This document shows positions 32,449 to 37,641 of a stretch of 37,641 bases of DNA, piece by piece. This DNA comes from QHXW01 sp035297145 (lineage in GTDB: Bacteria > Acidobacteriota > Terriglobia > Bryobacterales > Bryobacteraceae). How positions within the stretch are numbered: position 1 is the stretch's first letter; each line of letters begins with the position of its first letter. The position numbers and the translations under genes were made by a program. The notes beneath the pieces are model-generated. The model was given only the letters and a program-made list of their open reading frames with translations. It was not told where the DNA came from and searched no databases. The stretch is taken from the NCBI GenBank assembly GCA_035297145.1, contig DATGZN010000064.1, positions 1 through 37,641 of the forward strand. Direction: 5' to 3'.

Positions 32449-32763
32449 TTAGTGCTGCATCAGGAAACGAAAATCTCTTAAATTCAGTCGCTTTTCGGGA
32501 CTAATTGGAAAAGTTTCTGTAATAATGTCCGTTCTCGAGTGATAATACGCGAGTAATTCGGATTCGTCGAATTCGATCGCCCGTGCGTATTGCCGGATGT
32601 AGCTGGTGTTGTAAATTCCGCCGGGAAGTTTCTTGAATTCGCCTTCTTCAATCGCCTGCAGAGACCGGACACTGATTTTAGTGTTCTGCGAGATCTGCTC
32701 GAGAGATAACCCTCGGTTGCGACGGATCGAAGCTAGCCCTAGCACGCTGTTGTCGTGACCCAC
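32449..32763 (-). CDS. RodZ-like HTH_25 DNA-binding protein
   Basis: 104 residues with a Cro/C1-type helix-turn-helix of the HTH_25 kind: GLSLEQISQNTKISVRSLQA, then EEGEFKKLPGGIYNTSYIRQ and YARAIEFDE. This matches the N-terminal domain of RodZ, but there is no membrane helix or periplasmic part, so it is a stand-alone regulator or cytoskeletal adaptor. The GTG start at 32763 has GAGGAGG with a 9-base spacer. It faces the phosphatase-like gene across a 150-base gap and converges with the PDZ gene. Confidence 0.85.
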   Translation of the reverse strand: MGHDNSVLGLASIRRNRGLSLEQISQNTKISVRSLQAIEEGEFKKLPGGIYNTSYIRQYARAIEFDESELLAYYHSRTDIITETFPISPEKRLNLRDFRFLMQH

Positions 32764-32913
32764 CGTCGTTGTCCTCCTCGTGGTCGCTACCTATCTCATC
32801 GGATCTAACGCAAAAAAGATTTAGACCTTAGCTCAAAAATCAGCGCCACGGAGCCTTCGTGTAAAAACAGTTCGAGTGTAGCATAGGTATACTCTCTGAT
32901 ACACTCTTGTCAA

Positions 32914-34449
32914 ATGTTAGTATCGCGGAGACGTTTTGTCTCTCTCGCCGCCTCTGCTGCCGGTCTAGCAGGCCTTTCGAAGACCTCCCGGGCCGCGCGT
33001 CCGCGCCCCAAACTCGTGGTGCTTTTGGTCGCGGAACAATTCCGATCAGATTATCTGGATTTGTTCAGTAATTTCTTATCGCCCGGAGGTTTTCGCCGCC
33101 TCATGGAGGAGGGGGCCTACTTCCCGGAATGCCAGATGGCCGCAACTACCTTTACTTCCGGTGGTTTAGCGACCGTCTCGACGGGCGCCTATCCGCAGAT
33201 GCACGGCATCGTGGCCGACTCCTGGTATGATCGGACCGCCCGAAAGCCGGTCTCCGCCGCCCCCGAAGCCCTCCAGGCCACTACGCTCGCCGGGCAGATC
33301 GCGTCCGCGGATACCAATAACCGGATTTTCGCGGTCGCTCTCGATTCGCGCGATGCCGCCCTCCTCGCCGGCCCAGCCCAGTCAGATTTGTTCCACCGCG
33401 ACGCCACGGGGCATTTCATGGCTCGCGGCAAGGCCGAAAATGCCGACTGGCTGGCCAACTTCAATCAAGCGAACTCACCTGAGAAGCTACAGAATGCGGC
33501 CTGGTTTGCTCTCGGCAAGAAGGAAAACACCCCGCCCCTCCGAACCCTCACCTACGACCAGGCCCATCCCGATAACTTCCTGGCTCTCTACTGGTCGTCG
33601 CCTTATGGCCAGAAAGCCCAAATGGACCTAGTGCAACAGGTCATCTTTCAGCAGAAACTGGGCCAGGGCCCGGGCGTCGATTTTCTTGCCGTTGCCCTTG
33701 GTTCGCTGGCCTTGCTGGGCTACGAGGTGGGTTCCGATTCGCCCCTCATGCGCGAACTGGTGCTTCATCTGGATTCCGAGCTCCAATCGCTATTAGCCTT
33801 TCTGGACAAGAACTTAGGCGCTAAAAACTACAGTCTGGCTTTCACTGGCGCGCACGGCGCCACCCGCGATCCCGACGGCCACCGTGCCGCCCTCGCGATC
33901 GCCGGCGAAACCGTTGCCCACACCATCAATCAGGCCTTGTCCGCCCGTTACGATCTCAGGGATCGCAAGAGTCTCTACCTCGAGCGCTATTTGTATCCTT
34001 TTGTTTATCTCCGCCTCGGCGATTTGGAAAAGAATTACGTCGACCCTCGCGAGGCGCGCGCGGTGGCGGGTGAGGCCGCTCTCCGCGTCCCCGGGGTAAC
34101 CGGTTTCTATACTGCCGATGGTGACTGTTCCCACTCCGGTGACTGGCTTCGCCGCTTCCGCAATAGCTTCCACGCTGTACGCTCCGGTGATCTGATGCTG
34201 GCTTACGGGCCGGAATACGTGGAAGACTACGGCCTGGGCAGGGGAATCTCCTACGGATCGCTCTACAATTACGACACCCGCGTCCCCCTGATTTTCTACG
34301 GATCCCCGTTCGAAACCCAGGAATTTGAAACCACGGTCGAATCCATCGATCTCGCCCCTACTCTCGCGCGCGCCGCTGGCACCGCTTGGCCTTCTTCGGC
34401 CACGGGCCGGGTTCTCGGTGAAGCGCTGATTTCGGCGGGCGAGGCATGA
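32914..34449 (+). CDS. Tat-exported alkaline-phosphatase-superfamily protein lacking metal ligands
   Basis: 511 residues. A twin-arginine signal (SRRRFVSLAASAAGLAGL) opens the protein. The rest aligns in order with PafA-type phosphatases: the VAEQFRSDYLDLF strand, the nucleophile region TTFTSGGLATVSTGAYP with Thr81, and the late FTGAHGA. However, the usual metal ligands are altered: Asp of VDQ is Glu41, Asp and His of STDYVGH are Ala266 and Tyr270, Asp of ADHG is Ala313, and the final His is Tyr447. The nucleophile Thr81 remains. It is therefore probably a pseudoenzyme or has changed chemistry. No ribosome binding site precedes the ATG, so the mRNA may be leaderless; pyrD follows with an ATGA overlap. 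Confidence 0.82.
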   Translation: MLVSRRRFVSLAASAAGLAGLSKTSRAARPRPKLVVLLVAEQFRSDYLDLFSNFLSPGGFRRLMEEGAYFPECQMAATTFTSGGLATVSTGAYPQMHGIVADSWYDRTARKPVSAAPEALQATTLAGQIASADTNNRIFAVALDSRDAALLAGPAQSDLFHRDATGHFMARGKAENADWLANFNQANSPEKLQNAAWFALGKKENTPPLRTLTYDQAHPDNFLALYWSSPYGQKAQMDLVQQVIFQQKLGQGPGVDFLAVALGSLALLGYEVGSDSPLMRELVLHLDSELQSLLAFLDKNLGAKNYSLAFTGAHGATRDPDGHRAALAIAGETVAHTINQALSARYDLRDRKSLYLERYLYPFVYLRLGDLEKNYVDPREARAVAGEAALRVPGVTGFYTADGDCSHSGDWLRRFRNSFHAVRSGDLMLAYGPEYVEDYGLGRGISYGSLYNYDTRVPLIFYGSPFETQEFETTVESIDLAPTLARAAGTAWPSSATGRVLGEALISAGEA

Positions 34450-35369
34450 GCGCGGCCTCGCCTCTCGCCACGACACTCTGCGGAATCGCACTAAAAAATC
34501 CGGTCATCGCGGCTTCAGGAACTTTCGGCTACGGCATCGAATTCGAGAAGCTCGTTGATCTGAATGCTCTCGGCGGCCTGGTGGTTAAAGGTCTCTCACG
34601 CGAGCCCATCGAAGGCAACCCCGAGCCGCGCTTATTCGAAACGCGCGCCGGGATGATCAACTCAGTCGGCTTGCAGAACGTAGGTGTGCGCGCGTTTGTC
34701 AAAGACAAGCTGCCGCGCCTCGCGAAACTCCAGACCGCTATTTTCGCCAACATCTTCGGTTACGCGACGGACGACTACGTCGAGGTGGTGCGCGTTCTCG
34801 AAGATGCGCCCGGTATCGCCGCCTATGAGCTGAACGTCTCCTGCCCGAACACGCGCCATGGCGGCATCTACTTTTCGAGCGATCCCGCGCTGCTCTGCGA
34901 AGTGGTGACCGCGGTGCGCCCGGTCGCTCATCGCCCGTTGATCGTGAAGCTCTCACCCAACGTGTCCGCCATCGAGCCGCTGGCCAAAGCCGCTGAGGCC
35001 GCGGGCGCCGACGCCATCTCACTCGTCAACACGTTCATCGCTCTCGCCGTGGATGCCCGCACGCGCCGCCCGCGCATCGGCGCCGGTTTCGGTGGCCTTT
35101 CCGGACCCGCCATCAAACCCATCGCGCTGCGCATGGTGTATCAAGCCGCGCAAGCCGTCAAGATTCCCGTCGTCGGCATGGGCGGCATCGCCACCGGCGA
35201 AGATGCCGCCGAGTTTCTGATCGCCGGCGCAACGGCCATTGAGGTCGGCACCGCGACATTCTGGGACCCCACCGCGCCCCTGCGTATCGCCCGCGAGCTG
35301 GCCGCGTTCCTCAAAGAACAAAAGATCGCGCACGTGAGCGAACTAGTGGGCACGCTGCGCTGCGATTGA
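34446..35369 (+). CDS. pyrD: Dihydroorotate dehydrogenase (class 1B, catalytic subunit)
   Basis: 307 residues with the DHODH barrel: NPVIAASGTFGYGIEF, GGLVVKGLS, MINSVGLQNVG, NVSCPNTRHGG with catalytic Cys133, and VGMGGIATGEDAAEFLIAGA. A catalytic Cys and this length identify class 1, and the sequence is 1B-like, which normally works with a PyrK electron-transfer subunit; pyrK is not in the window. It makes orotate in pyrimidine synthesis. It is translationally coupled to the phosphatase-like gene (four-base overlap) and followed by the dCTP deaminase, so it sits with another pyrimidine gene. Confidence 0.93.
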   Translation: MSAASPLATTLCGIALKNPVIAASGTFGYGIEFEKLVDLNALGGLVVKGLSREPIEGNPEPRLFETRAGMINSVGLQNVGVRAFVKDKLPRLAKLQTAIFANIFGYATDDYVEVVRVLEDAPGIAAYELNVSCPNTRHGGIYFSSDPALLCEVVTAVRPVAHRPLIVKLSPNVSAIEPLAKAAEAAGADAISLVNTFIALAVDARTRRPRIGAGFGGLSGPAIKPIALRMVYQAAQAVKIPVVGMGGIATGEDAAEFLIAGATAIEVGTATFWDPTAPLRIARELAAFLKEQKIAHVSELVGTLRCD

Positions 35370-35450
35370 TGGAGCGTCCTGGCCGGACCTTCCCCGTTTT
35401 CGCAATCATCGCGCGCCGCAAACGCGCTCTGATGTACCATCGAACGAGAA

Positions 35451-36638
35451 ATGATCGGAAGTACTCCCTTGCTGTTCACCGAGCTGCGGGAACACCCGCA
35501 CTCCCACACCACCGGCATCCTGCCCTCGCAATCCATCGAGGAGCTGATCGCCGCGGGCCACGTCATTGCGAATCCGCCCGTGACCCCGGAGCAAATCCAG
35601 CCATCGAGCCTCGACTTGCGCATCGGCCCCACGGCGTACCGCATCCGCGCCAGCTTTCTTTCCAGCCGGAATGCACGCGTCATCGACAAGCTGCACGAAA
35701 ACCACTTGTACAAGATCGACCTGTCGCGGCCCGCCGTGCTCGAGCGCGGCTGCGCCTACATGGTGCCGCTCATGGAATCGTTGAACTTGCCGGCCGATAT
35801 CTCCGGCAAAGCGAACCCCAAGAGCACCACCGGCCGCCTGGATGTTTTTACGCGCCTGATTACCGACTACGGTAGCGAATTCGAGCGCGTGCCCGCGGGA
35901 TACAAAGGCGCGCTATACACCGAAATCGTGCCGCGAACCTTCAGTATCGTGGTGGAACAGGGCGCGCGTCTGAACCAATTGCGCTTGCGCCGCGGCAATC
36001 CCCCGCCTTCCGACAGCGAACTGGAGCGGTTGCACGAACAGGAAACGCTGGTCTACAGCGAGAATGAATCTCCCGCCGACGCCCTGATTTCAAACAAGAG
36101 TCTCTGGCTGTCGGTCGACCTCAGCGGCGACGAAACTTCTGACGTGATCGGTTATAAGGCGCGCCACAACACCGCACTTATCGATCTCAATCGCATCAAT
36201 CATTACGAACCGCTGGACTACTGGGAGCCGATCCATCGCACACGCTCGCGCAGCCTGGTGCTCGATCCCGACGACTTCTACATTCTTGCCTCGAAGGAGC
36301 GTGTGCGCATTCCACACGCCTTCGCTGCCGAAATGGTACCCTACGATCCCTCAGTCGGCGAGTTCCGCATCCACTACGCCGGCTTCTTCGACCCCGGCTT
36401 CGGCTACTCCCGAGACCAAGCCGCACGCGGCAGCCGCGCCGCACTGGAGGTACGCGCCCGCGATGTGTCGTTCATGGTCGAGCACCGCCAGCCCGTCTGC
36501 AAGCTCGCCTTCGAGCGGATGGCGGCAGACCCCGACGTGCTCTACGGCCAGGACCTGGGGTCCAACTACCAGGGGCAGCTGACGATGCTCAGCAAGCACT
36601 TCGTCGAGCAGGGGGCGCAGGGCACCACAGGTCATTGA
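35451..36638 (+). CDS. 2'-deoxycytidine 5'-triphosphate deaminase, long form
   Basis: 395 residues of the long dCTP deaminase-type family (PF06559), with two dUTPase-like halves. Motifs are QPSSLDLRIGPTAYRI, ADISGKANPKSTTGRLDVFT and ERVPAGYKGALYTEI in the first half, and IHYAGFFDPGFGYS and LGSNYQGQLTMLSKHF at the end. It converts dCTP to dUTP, feeding dTMP synthesis, and fits beside pyrD. The C-terminal 10 or so residues (QGAQGTTGH) lie outside the conserved core. ATG at 35451; 81 bases separate it from pyrD. Confidence 0.88.
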   Translation: MIGSTPLLFTELREHPHSHTTGILPSQSIEELIAAGHVIANPPVTPEQIQPSSLDLRIGPTAYRIRASFLSSRNARVIDKLHENHLYKIDLSRPAVLERGCAYMVPLMESLNLPADISGKANPKSTTGRLDVFTRLITDYGSEFERVPAGYKGALYTEIVPRTFSIVVEQGARLNQLRLRRGNPPPSDSELERLHEQETLVYSENESPADALISNKSLWLSVDLSGDETSDVIGYKARHNTALIDLNRINHYEPLDYWEPIHRTRSRSLVLDPDDFYILASKERVRIPHAFAAEMVPYDPSVGEFRIHYAGFFDPGFGYSRDQAARGSRAALEVRARDVSFMVEHRQPVCKLAFERMAADPDVLYGQDLGSNYQGQLTMLSKHFVEQGAQGTTGH

Positions 36639-36645
36639 GCAGGCG

Positions 36646-36668
36646 GTGCTGCACCTAGTGCTACACTT
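36646..36668. promoter_or_regulatory. Tandem palindromic operator-like repeats before the toxin-antitoxin pair
   Basis: Two related words, GTGCTGCACCT and GTGCTACACTT, repeat every 12 bases. Each begins with a small palindrome (GTGC-T-GCAC and GTG-CTA-CAC). They overlap a possible -10 TACACT and lie just upstream of the antitoxin start, as expected for an autoregulatory operator. Confidence 0.55.
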
Positions 36669-36673
36669 GTCCG

Positions 36674-36943
36674 ATGCCTACCCGCCACCCACGTCATTCG
36701 ATCACCGAGACGCCTCCGGTTCGGGAGGCGCTAGATGCGCTTCGCCGCCGGGGAGAGCGTGTTCGGCTTGACGATCTCGTCATTCGTGGAGCCCGCGAGC
36801 GTCTTCAAGAGATGGAGAACTCGCGTGAGGAGGAAGCCCGCAAGGCCAAGCTACGACAGGATCTGGTCGAGCGGTTGCGTACGGGCGAGGGACTTGACGT
36901 GGATGCCGCATACGAGGTCCGCGAGCACGGCTGGACGCATTGA
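36674..36943 (+). CDS. Putative antitoxin of a VapBC-type pair
   Basis: 89 residues, strongly charged and helical (QEMENSREEEARKAKLRQDL). I do not recognise a DNA-binding family in the first half. It is called an antitoxin because it directly precedes and overlaps by four bases a PIN-domain toxin gene and has operator-like repeats upstream. The C-terminal part (LDVDAAYEVREHGWTH) would be the toxin-binding tail. A function outside toxin-antitoxin cannot be excluded. Confidence 0.65.
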   Translation: MPTRHPRHSITETPPVREALDALRRRGERVRLDDLVIRGARERLQEMENSREEEARKAKLRQDLVERLRTGEGLDVDAAYEVREHGWTH

Positions 36944-37386
36944 GCGGTTACGGCGGGGCGCTCCTTCTCGACAACTCCGTTTGGGCGCGATCGCTGGACG
37001 GACGCCTGACGGGCCTTCCCCGAAAGACCTTCGAGAAGGCACTCGCCGACGGCGCTCTGTGGACGTGTCCGCCGACGCTCTTGGAGATGCGTTACAGCGC
37101 CCGCGACGGCCAGGACTTTGGGCTCATCGCAGACGAACTCGACGCGCTTCCCCACACACCACTGAGTGACGAAGCCGGCGCGGCCGCCATCACAGCTCAG
37201 GCGCATCTGGCCGCAGTAGCCGGCATCTCCCACCGCGTCAAGCCGGTGGACCTCTTGATTGCTGCGATTGCCGCTGAGCAGGGTATCGGCGTCCTGCACT
37301 ACGACCACGACTACGACACCATCCAGCAGCACACCGCTCTCTCCTTCGAGAGCGTGTGGGTCGCGCCCCGAGGGAGCATGGGTTGA
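36940..37386 (+). CDS. PIN-domain RNase, VapC-type toxin
   Basis: 148 residues with the PIN catalytic set: Asp11 in LLLDNSVWARSL, Glu49 in LLEMRYSA, Asp104 in PVDLLIAAIAA and Asp122 in LHYDHDYDTI. VapC toxins are RNases that cut tRNA or rRNA. The TTG start at 36940 overlaps the antitoxin stop by four bases, which is typical of coupled pairs. It ends directly against the convergent aspartyl-tRNA synthetase gene. Confidence 0.87.
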   Translation: MSGYGGALLLDNSVWARSLDGRLTGLPRKTFEKALADGALWTCPPTLLEMRYSARDGQDFGLIADELDALPHTPLSDEAGAAAITAQAHLAAVAGISHRVKPVDLLIAAIAAEQGIGVLHYDHDYDTIQQHTALSFESVWVAPRGSMG

Positions 37387-37641
37387 CTACGGCTCCAGCC
37401 GGTGCGGCCCCCGGTACAGGAACGTGACCTCGCGCACGTTGTCCTGGCCGAGCATCTGCATCAAGAGGCGCGTCAACCCGAAACCGAAGCCGCCGTGTGG
37501 CGGCGCGCCGAAGCGGAAGAAGTCCAGGTAGTACTGGATCGGGCCGACGTCCACCTTCTTGTCCTGCGCCTGCGCCAGCAGCTGCTCGTAGCGGTGCTCG
37601 CGCTGGGCTCCCGTCGTCAGCTCGATGCCACGCCACAGCAG
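37387..37641 (-). CDS. aspS: Aspartyl-tRNA synthetase, C-terminal fragment (partial)
   Basis: The last 84 codons of a class II synthetase. Motif 3 is clear: PPHGGFGFGLTRLLMQMLGQ, followed by NVREVTFLYRGPHRLEP and a TAG stop. The end is of the aspartate-tRNA(Asn) ligase or archaeal-type AspRS kind, which often charges both tRNA(Asp) and tRNA(Asn). The 5' part lies beyond the right edge. The gene converges on vapC with no space between stops. Confidence 0.85.
   Translation of the reverse strand: MLWRGIELTTGAQREHRYEQLLAQAQDKKVDVGPIQYYLDFFRFGAPPHGGFGFGLTRLLMQMLGQDNVREVTFLYRGPHRLEP

Noticed and set aside
32860..32913. Promoter for the phosphatase-like gene
   Set aside because: TATACT and GATACACT are -10-like but no -35 lies at a workable distance, so I do not list it.
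37238..37636. Minus-strand open frame of 132 codons at the right edge
   Set aside because: It is a shifted frame over the true aspS 3' end, which has the class II motif 3 and its own stop at 37387.

Overview
The window looks like a chromosomal segment of an Acidobacteriota member, most likely near Bryobacterales/Solibacterales. This is inferred from family content: a very long NHL-repeat protein ending in the Solibacter-type C-terminal domain (TIGR03437-like), a PQQ-type propeller protein, a Ser/Thr kinase fused to a TolB/WD40-like propeller, and an ECF sigma/anti-sigma operon. GC content is high and there is no rRNA, tRNA or CRISPR array.

Layout. (1) 1-1211: the 5' end of an IS3-type element runs off the left edge and has decapitated a PQQ-propeller gene. 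(2) 1269-8426: signalling block with a STAS protein, a membrane Ser/Thr kinase with propeller, a histidine kinase/NtrC-family operon on the minus strand behind a good sigma-70 promoter, and a PilZ protein. A 145-bp copy of the 3' end of the ntrC-type gene lies on the far side of the kinase gene, so the kinase is bracketed by direct repeats. (3) 8522-11662: a secreted double NHL propeller behind a near-consensus sigma-54 promoter. (4) 11698-25816: a flagellin and nonulosonic-acid glycosylation locus. It holds a TylF-type methyltransferase, WbqC, a DUF218 protein, PseI, two more methyltransferases (one of the pseudaminic-acid-associated type), a second DegT aminotransferase, an SpsF-type cytidylyltransferase, a SEC-C/TPR/glycosyltransferase fusion, flagellin, a FliT-like chaperone, FliD, PseC and PseB. 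Flagellin and fliD each have a sigma-28 promoter with the exact 11-nt spacer, and a strong terminator separates flagellin from the glycosyltransferase operon. (5) 26031-28617: short repeats, a lone MNT nucleotidyltransferase, an outer-membrane beta-barrel and a 2OG-Fe(II) oxygenase. (6) 28775-32409: ECF sigma, zinc-finger/HEAT anti-sigma, DUF4097 and PDZ operon. (7) 32449-36638: HTH regulator, a Tat-exported alkaline-phosphatase-superfamily protein lacking most metal ligands, PyrD and a dCTP deaminase. (8) 36646-37641: a VapBC-type toxin-antitoxin pair and the 3' end of an aspartyl-tRNA synthetase.

The most interesting part is region 4. PseB and PseC would start a CMP-pseudaminic-acid-type sugar, PseI would condense it, the SpsF-like protein would activate it, the methyltransferases could decorate it, and the SEC-C/TPR/GT protein beside flagellin is the natural candidate for transfer to flagellin in the cytoplasm, comparable to FlmG of Caulobacter. 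PseG and PseH are not visible here, so the pathway is incomplete within the window and the final sugar is unknown.
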